From Corythucha ciliata (taxonomy: Eukaryota; Arthropoda; Insecta; Hemiptera; Tingidae): a DNA stretch of 64,000 nt. A program made the translations under genes and the position numbers. The notes under the pieces were generated by a model, which searched no databases, was not told the origin of the DNA, and saw only the letters and a list, made by a program, of their open reading frames with translations. This document shows, piece after piece, positions 12,641 through 25,289 of this stretch. The stretch's first letter is position 1; each line of letters starts with the position of its first letter. The stretch covers positions 21,018,001 through 21,082,000 of the forward strand of contig CM075937.1 in assembly GCA_038030265.1 (NCBI GenBank), given 5' to 3'.

Positions 12641-12862
12641 AATTTTGTTAGGGTATGGCTTATGGGTAGGGATGCGCGCGGACGCGAGACGGGACTTGAA
12701 AATAGTTTGCGGGACAAAATCCAAATTTTCCGCGCTGTCGCCCCGCAGGAAATCGTGTTTTTGTTTTGTTTTTTTTTTTGTTTTTACTGAAAATAAAGTC
12801 TTTTTTTTCCTAATGTGTCCGACAATTAATTACATAATTGACTATATTGAATAATTGATCTA

Positions 12863-12899
12863 CGGACATTTAAGGGATTACAAATCCCTTAAATGCCCG
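12863..12899. repeat. 17-bp hairpin with 3-base loop
   Basis: CGGACATTTAAGGGATT, loop ACA, then its near-perfect complement (one mismatch). It is isolated and lacks a downstream U-run on either strand. Confidence 0.6.
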
Positions 12900-13019
12900 T
12901 TGATAGGTTCATCTAAGCTCAATTAAAAATTAAGATGAACGAGAGAAACCTAATGCATAATCCCGCATAGGCCCCCTGAATAGTTTAAAGAAGAAAAAAT
13001 CGGGATTTTTAAGTAGATA

Positions 13020-13840
13020 AGATGAAAGGAACAATGGCTAAACTCGCTTGTAAAATTGAGAAAAAAGGTGATTCACGGCTGAAATTGAGAATAGAGGAGG
13101 AAAACTCAGCTAAGTTATGAACAATTACGATTTTACGGACAAAATCGAGAAAGAACGCTAAAAATCGCAGCTAAAATTAAGAAAATGTGTTAATTTGCTG
13201 CTAAAATTGAGGGGAAAAACGCTAATTCACAGCTGAAAATGAGAAAACGCCAATTCGCCGATTCTTGGGGAAAATTTCACGGCGTGAAATAGAGAAAAAC
13301 GCGAATTCGCGTCTAAAAGTGGAGGAAAACTATAATTCACAGCTTAGGTATGACAAAATCCAATTTTACGGATGAAATCAAGAAAAAGCAAGGTCATTCG
13401 CAGCTAAAACTAAGAAATGTGCTCATTCACTGCTAAAATTGAGGGTAAAAAGGCTTATTCTCAGCTGAAATTGAGGAAACGCCAACTTGTATAGATTCGT
13501 AGGGAACTTCGGAAATAAAATTGAGGAAAAGCGCTTATTCACGGGTAATAAATAGAGAAAACCTCAAATTAGTGTTTAAAATGCATAGAAAAGCGCCAAT
13601 TCACAGCTTAAATTTCTAATTTAGGGATAACATTGGGAAAGAGCACTCAGACGCTACCTGCTTTGCGGATTCTTAAGGGAACTTCACGGCTAAGAGCTTA
13701 TAAAAAGCGCCGATTCGAAGCTAAAAATGAGAAAATGAGCTAATTCGCGAATAAAATTGAAAAAACGCACATACGCAGTTTTAGGAGGCAATTTCGTGGC
13801 TAAAATTAAGAAAAATATGTACTTCAACGCTGCTAAAAAG
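13020..13840 (+). repeat. Family 2 array (forward)
   Basis: About 25 diverged units, for example near 13200 (GCTAATTCACAGCTGAAAAT) and 13730 (GCTAATTCGCGAATAAAATT). Confidence 0.8.
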
Positions 13841-14389
13841 TGTATTCCTAGTTTAATAAGACACTTAAGGGCCTCCTAGAGATTTCCACCCCGAGCACCG
13901 ATGTTGTTCTGCCACTTTGTGGAACTTTTACCTTTCGAGTTACAGAAAAAAACAAGAAGAAAATCTCGTGGTTCCCCCTGTCATGGTGTTGAGGAGAGGC
14001 ACCATATTGTCATTTAGTCGGAATTCTCCTCATTCGCCAATGGACACGGCTTACCCTTCCCCCCGGATGTCCATTGGTCAGACCATCCGAAAATGACTTC
14101 CAAAATGTCTGGTGGTGGGTATTTGATCATGTACTAATCGCGGTGTATGCGGGAAATCCCGCGTGAGACAGGACGCGGGACGGGACTTGAGTGTGCTGGA
14201 CGGCTCGCGAGACGGAACGAGGGGCTCGAAAATGCGGGACGGGACGGGGCTTTTCATTTCCCATCCCGTCCCGCGCGCACCCCCACTTATGAGCCACGTC
14301 AGCTTGCAACGTGGTTGGTCATGGCCCTAGTCCTGGGTCTGAGCCCACAGAAACCATTTATCACCAACACTATTGCAATTTGGCTTAAT

Positions 14390-15120
14390 TAAGACCTAAA
14401 ACTTACATTTTCGCAAGAGACAAGACCAGAAGACCCTAAACTGTCAATTCGCTCAAATTAGGACTGAAACATGCAAACTCATTCAATTTTAAAGTAAATA
14501 AATTCATGTGAAAATTCGAAGTAAAGGGCGCGGTTGTGATCGGTTTGCTTGGGTTCACGCACAAAAGACCATAAAACTTGCAGTTTCGCTGAAATTAGGA
14601 CTTGAAACTTGCAAAATCGTGAATATTCAGCGCCAGGAAAATTCCGATTTCATGGATATTCACTTTCAATTTGATGCTGCAATTATGCAGCTATTGGTCA
14701 GATGACTTTTGACACTGTCTTGACCGGATGTCCCGGGTTTCTATGAAGTCACTATGAAACATTCGCATGACATTTGGAATTTCTTGGAAATGAAATACCA
14801 GAAACTGGCAATTTCGCAAAAAAAAAAGAAATACCGGAAACTAGCAATATCACCTGGCCACTTGCAAGCTCCAATAGCTCCTGATGGAACCTATGGTCAT
14901 TCCACAGATTTTTAGATCACAGTGCAGTAATTTCATGGCTATAATTTTCAGGCTTTATAGGTGCTTTCACGGGGGGGGGGGGGGTTACCAGCATATAAAA
15001 GAAAGGTCCAGAAACTTGAAATTTCGCAAAGTGTAAGACCATAAAATAGCAATTTGCAGGACTTTTAGCTTCGGATGACGTAATTTCGCGGCTATTTCTC
15101 TCCATTTTACCTGCGAATTT
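14390..15120 (+). repeat. Family 5 array, interrupted
   Basis: Units at 14395-14640, 14790-14850 and 15000-15110 (for example AACTTGCAGTTTCGCTGAAA). Includes a G14 run at 14971-14984. Confidence 0.65.
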
Positions 15121-17196
15121 AGGTTAAATGACAAGTTTTCCATTCCAGACAAGTTAGCAGTTGTCCGGACTTCTGTCTCCCTTCCCATTCCGCGGCGTCT
15201 TAATAATACCTCGGATATCTTCATGCACGTGCGATGGCTACATTATTTCCATTTTCAGACGGAATTATGTCAGTTGTTGCAATTTGTCAGGAATGATGGA
15301 AAACTGCCCTCCCGCGAGCAAATCCTCCGGATATATGCTCCTGGCCCTATCTTCTAATATAAATGATTAAATAAGCAGAAATTGAGTCATAAGCTATGTT
15401 TATGGCTCCAGCGCACCTCTTTAATGAAGCTTTTTGATTGCCTCAAATTGCTTTCCTCATAAGTAACCCTCTCCCGCTCTCGCCCTCCCAACCCATATCT
15501 CATCGTCGGTACTATCCCTTTGATCCCAATCTTATTATCCACGCATTCAGTGATCTCATTATAAAATCTCATTTTCTCCTCTTTTTTGGCCACCCTGCCT
15601 TTAAATTACCACTTTAAAAAAATATATATTATAGCTTGTTATAATACAAGCTGGTTCTTCAGTTACGACTTATGAGTTATGACGCAACAAGAAAAAAGTT
15701 TTAAAAATTTAGCATTTCCTCTTTCGGCTCCCATACCTCTCCTCGGAATTCAATTATTTCTTCGATGTGAGAGACTCATACAAGCTTTGTTATGACAGAC
15801 GAGTAGTTTCCTATAGATGGTTCGAGTTCGGTACTCATAGTGGTTTACCCAAGGACGATAGTGCAAACGCTTCGATTATTATCAGAATTAGGGCTGCGGT
15901 GTCAGAAGACTGTGTTTTAATGGTAAGGGGGTGGGGCGGTGGATTAGAAGTCATAAAAATAAAGTGAAGAGGGTTAGAGCTTTTAATTATTAAACTGGGA
16001 GGAAATTGGTATAAGAGAAGCTCGGGCTAACTTTTCAATCCACTTAAGAAGAACAATGGAAATTTTATTCGCTTTGCTATTAAAAAAAAGGAGAGGAAAA
16101 AAAGGAGATATTTATTCCACGATTTTTTATGAAAATGTGAAATAAATATGAAGTCAGGGTAAGGTTTTTAAGCTTTTACTCTTCAGGGATGAGGGAAAGT
16201 GAACAAGAGCGTTAGGAAAAATATAATACTTGGGAGGCTCGTAACGAATTGCTGCTGGAACGTCCATTTTGGCCTCGGGGCTCGAAGAGGCGAAAAAAAA
16301 AAATAAAAAAAAATGGGAAAGGTATTTTAAAAGAGGGTCCGGAGGAAAAACGAGATGCCCTACAAGTGTGAAAAGGAAAGTGGTATAAAGGATGTGTGAG
16401 AATGAAGGGGAGGGGGTGGTGCTCCAAGAAGAATTGTGCGAGATGAATAGCAGCGGCAATGGATAGGTGGGGGTGGGGTTCAAAACAAGTTGGCCTCCTG
16501 AGACCATAGCCCCTCTCACCCACCCCCCTCCATCACAAAACATACCCATCTCCATCACGCTCTTCTCCCTCGAGGGACCGATTCTCATCCCTTGAAACTC
16601 AAGCATATATAAAAGGGGGCAGAGCCGCACCCGCATATACGAGGGCCAACCACCTTTGAGGTGCTTGACTGTTTTCAACTTTCACCTTCCTCCCTCTCCT
16701 GTCGAAAACCACGATTTTACTACCGCCTTTTTTTGCACCTTCAAAAGACGTTGAGGCTCCTACACACCTCTTCCGCACCGGCAGGTTTATTACGGACGCG
16801 AAGTAACAACCACCGGGAGAAAAGAGGCATGTTTTATTCAAATACAATGAATATATTTTGATTGCATGGGATTGGTAGGGTGTTGAAACGAGGATTAGGG
16901 GTGGTAGAAGGGGGAGGGAAATTGCTTTTGGTAAAAGGCAAGGGGTGTGATAACTGTCATAGTCACTTTGAGTTGAGGGGGGGGGGGTCTGATGATTTTT
17001 TCAAAAGAGACGGTCCAAATTCGCTTGAAATCCTTCGAAACAAAAAACTTCTGAACAGTTCGAATGTCTTTTTGTTGGCACTTTTATTTTTTCAGTTTCT
17101 TCAGGCGCAACTGCGCAACATGAGGCAAAACGGAAGAAACATGGGCCAAATGTGAGGCTATTACTATTAGGAACCACGAACTGTTTGCTCGTTTCA
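15121..17196. other. Unique DNA, possible TATA element, no supported gene
   Basis: No recognisable protein. A strong-looking TATA element, TATATAAAAG, lies at about 16605-16614 on the plus strand, but no ORF starting with ATG and no conserved downstream exon was found. G11 at 16977-16987. Confidence 0.4.
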
Positions 17197-17460
17197 CTAG
17201 CACCCCAATAATATTAATAAAATTCTGTCTCCAAAACTGAAAAAGCGTGAACGATCACTTAAATTACCCACAGAAGAAAGTGGGTGAAGGTCATGCGGGG
17301 ATGATGTCCTTGACTTCCTGAATGAAGGGAGCGACGAGCTGTAGCGGCGTACGGCTCTCTTCTTTTGAGCCTGGGCAGTGACCTCACGTCTGTCAGCTTT
17401 TAAATTTCCTCCTTCGTCTGCCGTGGTGAATTCGGCAGAGCCCTCGGTAGTCTTCGCCAT
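17197..17460 (-). pseudogene. Possible gag N-terminus of a minus-strand LTR element
   Basis: An 87-codon minus-strand frame starts with ATG at 17460, about 270 bases downstream of a primer-binding-site-like motif (17728-17742). The protein is hydrophilic and Lys/Arg/Ser-rich (MAKTTEGSAEFTTADEGGNL...), consistent with a gag leader but without a diagnostic domain. It ends in a short hydrophobic tail and nothing gag- or pol-like continues below 17197, so it would be a truncated element. Confidence 0.35.
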
Positions 17461-17742
17461 TGAAGTTGGGCCTTTACGAAAAGATGACGAAATTTTGCTT
17501 TCGACGTAGAGTTTGGTTCCTCGATTAGTGACTTAAATCGGGAACGGACCACTTTTCGGGTGTTTGAAGATTTCCTTCTTGAGCTCGATGTGAGAGTTCA
17601 AACAGGCGAAGTATTGGTTCATCTTCTTTTCTGTATTTTCGTTGTTTGAAATTCGGCGGTCCGGCTAACCGTTGGAACGGACAAGAAATTTCGTCAAATT
17701 TTCATGAATTTAATCTCCCGAACCGTCCTACCGACTGCGCCA

Positions 17743-19130
17743 GATAAGTGATAACTCCGGAAAATTTAGTTTTTTTTAAAAAAAAAACTATATTTCACAA
17801 AGAATACTTTTCACTTTAATTACAGAAAACCCCGATTAAAATACGAAGTGGTACGCTTAGATGTATGCCCAAGACTGATTTCCCATCGATTTCTTTTCTC
17901 ACAGCTTTCCTTTCCCCCACTTAATTCTTAGAATTAAATCTATCTTACTTTGCTATTTAATAACGCTAGATCAATGAATTTAACATACGTAACTTATATA
18001 ATAGGCCAGTCAATATAAACATCAAACATCGCAAATATGCATGTAATTGTTTTTTCTTTTGCACATTGTTAGGGCCAATGAGAGCAGTTTATACTCAAGT
18101 TTGCAACCTTCAAAACCTTGTGCTCAACTCGTGGCACTCGAAAAACCACGAAATTCCATCAATTTTTGAGGTTGTTAAACAAAAATACCAGAAGAAAGCG
18201 TTTTTCGAGCATGACCACAGTATACATTGTTGAAGCCAACTAAATTCGCTACAATTTAAGCCTCCCCTAAAAAGAGGGACGCTTACTTCCCATGTTACAG
18301 ATGTTTTTGTTGCGAAAATCCGTGAAGTGCTAAAAATCAACAAATGATTATCTGAACTAGGAATGGAAATCTGACCTTAGGTCATAGGAAATTTTTTGTT
18401 GCATTTTTGGTGTACAATCACCCATCTCATTTTGTTCACCCAAGTACCAATCACCGTGTATTTGAGTGCTACGTGTCTTGAAAAATTACCCTACCAATAA
18501 AATCTCGCTTTTTGGCGAGATTAGGTATTTTGTTGATTGACTGCATTTCCTGATCTAACAGACCCAGGATGCTCGGGCATGGCTTAAATTGTAGCAAATT
18601 TAGTTGGCTTCAACAATGTATACTGCGGTCATGCTCGAAAAACTCTTTCTTCTGGTATTTTTGTTTAAAAAACCAGAAAAAGTGACGACATTTCTTAGTT
18701 TTTCGAGTGCCATGAATTAAGCACAAGGTTTTGAGGGTTGCAAACTTGAGTAATAACTGCTCTCATTGGTCCTAATAACACGCAACAAAAAAATAAATTA
18801 CATGCATGTTTGAGATTTACCCCGATTTTTGTTTCTATATTGACTGGTCTATAATAATGGTTTATTTATTTATAAGCTTATGGCCGTTTTCTTGTTAGCA
18901 CGATAACTCTCGAAGAAATTAATTTAGCGGAACGCGCTTTGGCACAAAAATCAGTAATCATAAGACTCCGTTCGGTATTGCATTTGTGCCAAATCGGTCA
19001 AGGCGGTGGGGGGAGGGGAAGTGGGGTTGAAAAGGTCAAAAAATCACTACAAATCACCTGTTGATTCTAGATGCGTCATATTCAGTACGAATACTCCATA
19101 TTAGACTATGCCGTCTTTTTTTCTGTGGAT
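17743..19130 (-). repeat. LTR-like unit 1 (minus strand), split by a foldback element
   Basis: Homologous to 19258-19885 in the same order once the insertion at 18001-18852 is removed. It ends, on the minus strand, just before TGGCGCAGTCGGTAG (17728-17742), which looks like the primer-binding site that follows the 5' LTR of insect gypsy-group elements. Shared landmarks include CTTGTTAGCACGAT and TTTGGNNNAAAAATCA on the plus strand. The upstream limit is approximate. Confidence 0.5.
18001..18852. mobile_element. Foldback/MITE element with about 265-bp inverted arms
   Basis: The left arm 18001-18262 and right arm 18581-18852 are inverted copies with moderate divergence; the outer ends read ATAGGCCAGTCAATATA and ATAGACCAGTCAATATA. 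The 318-bp centre has no ORF. It splits the first of two LTR-like units, since the homology between the units jumps from 18000 to 18853. Flanks are TA-rich (TATATA on the left, AATAA on the right), so a TA-type target is possible but not provable. Confidence 0.8.
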
Positions 19131-19257
19131 TGGAGTAGTGAACCGTGGTTTTATCGTTCACTGGCGTTGGTTCCTTTATAGGTGAGGATGTCTTCCACTG
19201 TCGTTAAAACGAAAGTTTCACAATGAACCGCGAAGACTGTCCCAAACGACTGCGCCA

Positions 19258-19885
19258 AATAAATCCGCGAGACCGAAAATCTCGTTTTTTTTAAAAAAGA
19301 AAAAAAGTTTATTAATGGAACACAATTGAACGTTACTTCACGATAACAACTACTAAGCAAAAGGTCGAGCTCTCGGAGGCTTTTTATACAATTAAAAGGG
19401 AAGAAGTGGAAGAAGAATATTCGATTTCAATTTACGCGTGCTGCTTGTCTGTTAGTTTTCTGCAAGCAGAGAGGAGGGTGGAGGATAAAGAGTTTTATTA
19501 TGAACAGTTATTATATTTCATCGGGTAAGAGGTTTATTGCATATAAGTTATATTTATGGCCCCTCGCTTGTTAGCACGATCACGGTCGCAATTTTTTACT
19601 TAGGGCAACCAAATTTGGTCTAAAAATCAATAGCGTGAATATCTCGGACGAGTTCGTGATACAGATGAATCGGTCCACGGGAACGGGTGGATGAGGGGTT
19701 TGAATTAGTTGACAATTCGCTACCGCACGGCTGTTGCTGCAATCGCCCCCAAAATTGACTCGAGTATTGAGAAATGAACGCGCTTTCGTATGAGACCCTA
19801 GTGAACCAAATCCGTTGATATGGCATGGGAGTTCTCCGCGGAGGGGAGCTATTAAATTTACGCTATGCATTACTGGACCACCCAA
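19258..19885 (-). repeat. LTR-like unit 2 (minus strand)
   Basis: A diverged homologue of unit 1, followed on the minus strand by the same motif TGGCGCAGTCG (19247-19257). With unit 1 it forms a tandem arrangement with only a short interval between, suggesting LTR-LTR recombination or two successive insertions of related elements. No coding sequence between them. Confidence 0.5.
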
Positions 19886-20011
19886 TTACCAAAAAAATTC
19901 GCTGACATTGTGTTTTGAGCCGTCTCTTTTATTTGATTTGCCTACAGCCTAATAAATCCTAATATTGAGTAAAAAATCCTGAGGTGGGCCAAAAAGGGTG
20001 GAATAGAAAAA

Positions 20012-20060
20012 ATTGTTTCGGATTCGAACCCAGGCACTCCGCATTCCGCAATCTGAAACT
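20012..20060 (-). repeat. tRNA-like / SINE fragment
   Basis: The minus strand reads GCCTGGGTTCGAATCCG, a perfect B-box segment resembling the SINE heads elsewhere in the window, but no A box or tail is visible. Confidence 0.35.
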
Positions 20061-20093
20061 GATCTGAAAATTAACGTAATCTGAAAAAGTTTT

Positions 20094-20488
20094 GTTCCGA
20101 TAGCAGCCTGTCGGGAAAAGTGCATTTCATTCATGCGACAATCGAGTCAAACCTCAAAAGTTAAGACGATATCAATCAATTATGAATGAAATTTAGGCCG
20201 CGGGATAAATATTTTAATTGCAAATAACTCCTCTAACAAGAGTCCGCCTTCCCGTATCGCATAGGCAACCTGACTCTGTTTCATTTTTCATTTTCATCAT
20301 TTTGTTCCCCCTCAGTTGGTGCCAAAAAAGGGGCCTGCGGTAAAAAGAAACACGATTTTATGATTTTTACTTTCTATACCACGGCTTAAGCGTCATTCAT
20401 AATTGATGGATATCGTCTTAACTTTCGAGGTTTGACTCGATTGTCGCAAGAATGAAATGCACTTTTCCCGACAGGCTGCTATCGGAAC
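20094..20488. mobile_element. Foldback element with about 110-bp inverted arms
   Basis: The arm at 20094-20203 (GTTCCGATAGCAGCCTGTCG at its outer end) is repeated inverted at 20379-20488 with only a few mismatches; the spacer is about 175 bp. No coding capacity. The high arm identity suggests recent mobilisation or gene conversion. Target duplication unresolved. Confidence 0.75.
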
Positions 20489-20679
20489 TTTATCATTTTT
20501 TGAATGGGTCAACCTCGGGGAGAGTTTTTTTTTCTTAGGCAGCGTTCATACTGTGGCGATATGATATCGTTTCTACATCTCTCTGACACATTTCCAGTAG
20601 TTTCTATCTGTCCAAGACGCTGTTAATTTGCGTCGGTGATATCGAAACAATATCGTATCGCTCTAGTATGTTTGCCACC

Positions 20680-21125
20680 TAATTTTAGCCGTGAAGAAGC
20701 GATCTCTCTTAATTTTAACCGCGAATTAGCAATTTCGATCGATATTTGCTGCGAATGAGCGTTTTTCTTTTCGATTTTATACGAGAAATAGCGTTTTTGC
20801 CATTTTGGACGTGAATTAGCGTTACGCTTCAATTTTAGCCTCAACGTAGTCACCAGAATTCACAAATTGGCATTTTTTTCAGCTGTGAATTAGCGCTTTT
20901 TCTAAATTTTTGCCACGATTTGATATTTTTGTCATTTTAGCTGTGAATGAGCGTTTTTTCTCAATGTTAGCAGTGAATCAGGGCCTGCATTCACAACTGT
21001 GACTGAGTGTTTTCCAACTTTCAGCCATGGACAAGGGTTTTTTCTCAGTTTTAGCCTCGAATTTGTGCTTTTCATCAAATTGAGCGGTGAATGAGCGCAT
21101 TTTCTAAATTTGAATGAATTAAAAG
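20680..21125 (-). repeat. Family 2 array (reverse)
   Basis: Plus-strand units are variants of TTTTAGCCGTGAATTAGCGT then TTTTCTC, for example at 20805-20830 and 20938-20970. Confidence 0.75.
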
Positions 21126-21456
21126 TCACACGTTCTCCACTCTCTACCTCCACCCATTGAAAAAAAAAAATTGTATTCGATCAGTGGAGTTGCTAAAACT
21201 TTCCGAGCCTATTATTATCTGGGATGATCCAGTAGACTTTGCCCTTCTTTGTATTTAACCCCTGCTTAATTCATGAGAAATATCAAGTAATTAATGAATT
21301 ATTCCAAAAGGAATAAAGGGCTTAGCCTAAAACTGTTTTTGTTTTTCAAGAATGAAAAAAGAACCCTGAAGCCCTATTTTCTTCTGAGGAATAAATTATT
21401 TTTGCATTTGCACTAGAAATCAAAAATTTCTTCTTCGATACCCCTCAGTCGCTCCT

Positions 21457-21494
<38 letters not shown>

Positions 21495-24037
21495 AAACTA
21501 GAGCTGCAAGTACCCGAAACCGGGAGGGAACGGACTATTTTTCAGGGTTTCGACCACTATTTTTCACTCCCTCACTCAAGTACTTTGGGAAAATTTAATT
21601 GACAACAGATGCGTTATTGAAAGCACAGTGTCTATAGTGTAAACTAGCCATGTAATAAAGCTCTAGACCCCCTCCCCACTCCTCACATTCTTTACGGGCA
21701 CAACTATAGAAGACCGATTTTGCGAACGAACTCGTGTCGTTTGAACAGACGATACGATTCTTGTTTACAACCGGTATTTTTTTCCACACCGCGGAAGAGT
21801 CATCCATCAAGAGAAGGAAGGGCGCACTAATCCAAGCACGATTGGCAAGAAGACCCGTGTGGTGGTGGGTGGAGGGGAGTCGTTAATCTTGATTCGAGTT
21901 TAATGAATATAGATTCACCGGTCATCGTTGTGTCACCAGAGAAGAAACCCCCTCCTCCATCACTACACCATTTGGAATTCCTCACGGGACGACAATCGTC
22001 CACCAGTTTTCATTCGAATATCTATCATGTGCAGCTGTGAGAGAAGTAGGTATACGTAGTACCGTGGTGTTCCTCTCCTTGAAGGTCCAACAGCTGATTG
22101 TCCCCCCTGCCCTGCCCGCTGCCCTTAATTAAGTCCAGCAAGAGCAGCTGCATGATTTCACATAGTATAGGCAAACGTTCAACCCAGGTTTTCTCTTCTT
22201 CTTTTTTTTTTTTTTTTTTTTTTTTTTTTCATAAGGGTGTACTCCAAGCTAAAAGAGTCAGCCAAATTCAATAGCTAAACCAGGAATGCGTCTAAAATAT
22301 TATATAAATCAGTCAAACGAGGCGCCTTTATATCGCTTTAAAGCCGAACGGGAAAATTATTGGTTTTCAGATGGTAAATCACTCAAATTAATTGACAAGT
22401 CTCGCATTTTTCCGACTATACCGGCGGCGGGTCGCACCTGCCTGTGAACGAGAAACGGTGAATGCTTTGTGTACGGGTTTATTTGGATTTCTCCCCTCAT
22501 TTTATCTCTTATGCCCCGCCTTCAACCTGGCTTGTGTCGCCAGGGAAGTTCTCTAATTAAAATAAATTGTACTCCTATTCTCGTGAGCGAGAGAAAATAA
22601 ACGTTTTATATAAATTTAGAAAAAAATCGTATTCTCTTTGCTTTATAATTAGTAATTATTGTGTGAGCAGCCTACAAATAAAATTAACTCATTGAAATAA
22701 TTAAGTGAAAACGTACAAGTGAAAAAGAGATTCCCTTGTGAATAGGTCGGTTTGATGTCATGGTGAAAGGGGTGGGGGTGGGAGTCGGAGAATAACAAAC
22801 GTTCCGTGAAACACATTTGTTACGGTGTTTACCAGAATTTTAAATTAAATCGCTAATTTGTTCGTTAATTAAACCGGAGCGTGTTCTGCGGGCGAATTAT
22901 TTTTGGAAGCGTAATAAAGACAATAGCGCGGCGTGTCGTTTGGAATGTGTGGGAGTGAGGAGTTAAAATTTCGTTCCGTTCGTGTTTGCAAGAAATCCGA
23001 GAAAACTTTAAAAGATAAAGGATGGAAGGGAGAGGGGGTGTAATTTAGCAATAGCGCCTCAAAATGGAGACAATTCATTGCTTAGACCTTAGACAAACAG
23101 CTTTTACTGTTTAAGGACCTTTTTATTGAAAAGCGGATTTTAATAAGAGGAAAAGAGGAAAAAGCCATTCCAAATAAACTATCTTTGCAACTTATTTTCG
23201 ACCGTAAAAATCATTATTTCCCGTTAGAAGCGTCTTTTAAACGTGTCTCAAAGGTTTACGTCTTGAACTCAAATTAGGCTGATGAAAGCGGGAGATGGGA
23301 ATTTCGTTGAGTGGAAAGACTATGAAAGAAGCTGGGTAACTCGATTGAAAACGAATTGAACTTTTATGAAAACTCTTTCACAGGTGAAAATTTCTTCTCG
23401 AGATACTTAACCCTCCCCCACCAAATATTTCGTTATGTACCTATTAAGTTTGGTGAAGTAGGTGCGAGGTCGCAGAAAAATGCTATATTATGTATATAGG
23501 AAGGTATGATGCTTCACCTTACTACGCAAAAACTCATAATCCTGAATCCTCATTTATTTATTCATTTCAAACATCAATATTATTATTACTATATCAAAAC
23601 AACATCATACCTGCTTTCTCAAAATTATAAATCTCTCTGTCTCGTCTTCACTCTCTCTCTCTCTGACGCGAAAACCATAAAAACGAGGCACTCAGGTGTC
23701 TTCTGTAATGGGTGAAACACGATAAAAATGTATTACTTTCGTGGGAGCTAAGATGTATGTCAAGAAGGGATGAGCGAGGACAAGTTGTGACGGCCCTTCA
23801 CAGAGCAAACCACTCCGTTCTCACTGTATACCAAACTACTTATAGCTTACTTCGGCGCTACCCCTTGCCAGAGCTGGGGCAATAGCAATAGCGCCAATTG
23901 AAGCTCTTACCTCATCGACCCATTTCCACCACATCTACATATAGAACTGGAGCCCCGAAATTCAGAGCTTGATAAATAAAACGGACTATTTTAGCATATT
24001 ATTAATATTGCAGTGATGGCGACGTTGTGGAGTTGAA
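21126..24037. other. Unique DNA with poly-T tracts, no supported gene
   Basis: Contains T34 at 21459-21492 and T28 at 22202-22229. All ORFs are short and of biased composition. Confidence 0.5.
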
Positions 24038-24150
24038 TCAATAATTCAGATCAGTTTTTTGTCTCTCCGAAAACTATGTTTTTTCGAAAACCGGTTCAGC
24101 CATTTGTAAAAAATAAAGTGGAGAGACAAAAAACTGATCCGAATTATTGA
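24038..24150. repeat. 31-bp inverted repeat (hairpin)
   Basis: TCAATAATTCAGATCAGTTT... at 24038-24068 is repeated inverted at 24120-24150 with one mismatch around a 51-bp loop. It may be a small MITE or a structured transcript. Confidence 0.75.
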
Positions 24151-24479
24151 CTATTTTAGCCAATTAACTGTTTTTTTTTTTGTCCAAGACAAGGTGATTC
24201 CTAGAGCCTAAACGGTAGCTAAAATCTCATTTTCGCGCAAAATGTTTCCCCAAATTGAATGGAGTTGTATTCCACCTGCCAACTACTTCTCATTTCGGGC
24301 TGCGCTAGACTGAGAAAATCGGAATAAGGAAGCTTGTAATTCACTGTTATACAGCTGTACAGGCTAATTTAGCTAGTCTATCTTCCTCCTCGGAGGTAGA
24401 ATTCGGATGATCAGGTGGGATGTTCTTGATGCAATAGTAATGTAAAAAATGCATTAGTAATGTACTAAATTATCTATAA

Positions 24480-24680
24480 TGCTTTTGCACGCCTTAGAGC
24501 TTCAATTTACTAAAATAGTATCGATCAATATGGGCAAAAAAACAAAACAAAACCAGACAATCGCTTAAGCTGCGACGCTTCGTCGACTGATGCGTCGACC
24601 TCTTCAGGCATTATATTTCTAAAATCACATTTACATAACTTATTGGCAAATGAAACTATCACTAGCTGCGCTAGTGTTCT
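24480..24680 (-). repeat. Penelope pLTR-like sequence, copy 2 (inverted), with hammerhead-like motif
   Basis: Inverted homologue of 29180-29405. The minus strand carries CTGAAGA (24601-24607), the same GTCGAC helix II and loop, then GAAG (24578-24581) in place of GAAA, and GTC (24574-24576). The A-to-G change would still allow a G-U pair in helix III but departs from the consensus. No Penelope ORF is next to it. Confidence 0.65.
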
Positions 24681-24820
24681 TGATAGCGTAAGCTGTATTT
24701 GTTATCAAATACAGGGGTTAGTGTCACAGGCATTGCTGATAGTGTAAGAAGTATTGATAACTCAGTTCGTATTGTTGTTTGATGTTGAAGAGCTTGTAAA
24801 TAACTTCACAACTCACTTAA

Positions 24821-24990
24821 TCGGCAAGCGGTACACACCGGTAACGCACCAGCTTTGACCAGCTGTTGTGGCTGACGGGGAGTGGAGCGAGGATAACCAG
24901 GGCTTGCACGTGTCGGGTCACTTCCCGGCCGTCATGTCAGGGTTGATCCTGGTTATGTGCCTTTCAAGGCATCAATCCAGGGCGGGAAGA
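24821..24990 (-). repeat. Interspersed repeat X, copy 1
   Basis: On the minus strand it reads CCTGGTTATCCTCGCTCC...CCGTCAGCC...TGGTCAAAGCTGG, matching 32560-32640, and upstream of that CCCGCCCT...GCCGGGAAGTG...CACGTGCAAG, matching 48041-48165. It joins the two partial copies into one family of at least 170 bp. Confidence 0.7.
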
Positions 24991-25289
24991 AGGCACAATC
25001 CTGGTTGAGAGCTCGCAAAACAACTATTTTTCAGTTGACAAGGGACGTTTCAGGGGAGCAACATGAGAAAACGAGCGAGCACCGGTCTTTTCTCTGTTGT
25101 GCCCCGACGTCATCCAATTGCTGATCGCCGGTCTCCGAGCGTTCGCTGTGGCTTCATTGACTCTGTTGTTGAGCGGTTGTTCCATCGACGGCACACCTAT
25201 TGGAACCTCAGAAAAGTTGAAAAAAGTGGTTTTCGGCATGCCGTCGGTCTGTCGTTTTTTTAAATAGACAAATTGCATGAAAATGAAAA

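Noticed and set aside
16154..16678. 174-codon minus-strand ORF
   Set aside because: Low-complexity composition, overlapping alternative frames of similar length and no recognisable domain.
18110..18343. 77-codon minus-strand ORF
   Set aside because: Lies in the arm of a foldback element and is not kept in the other arm.
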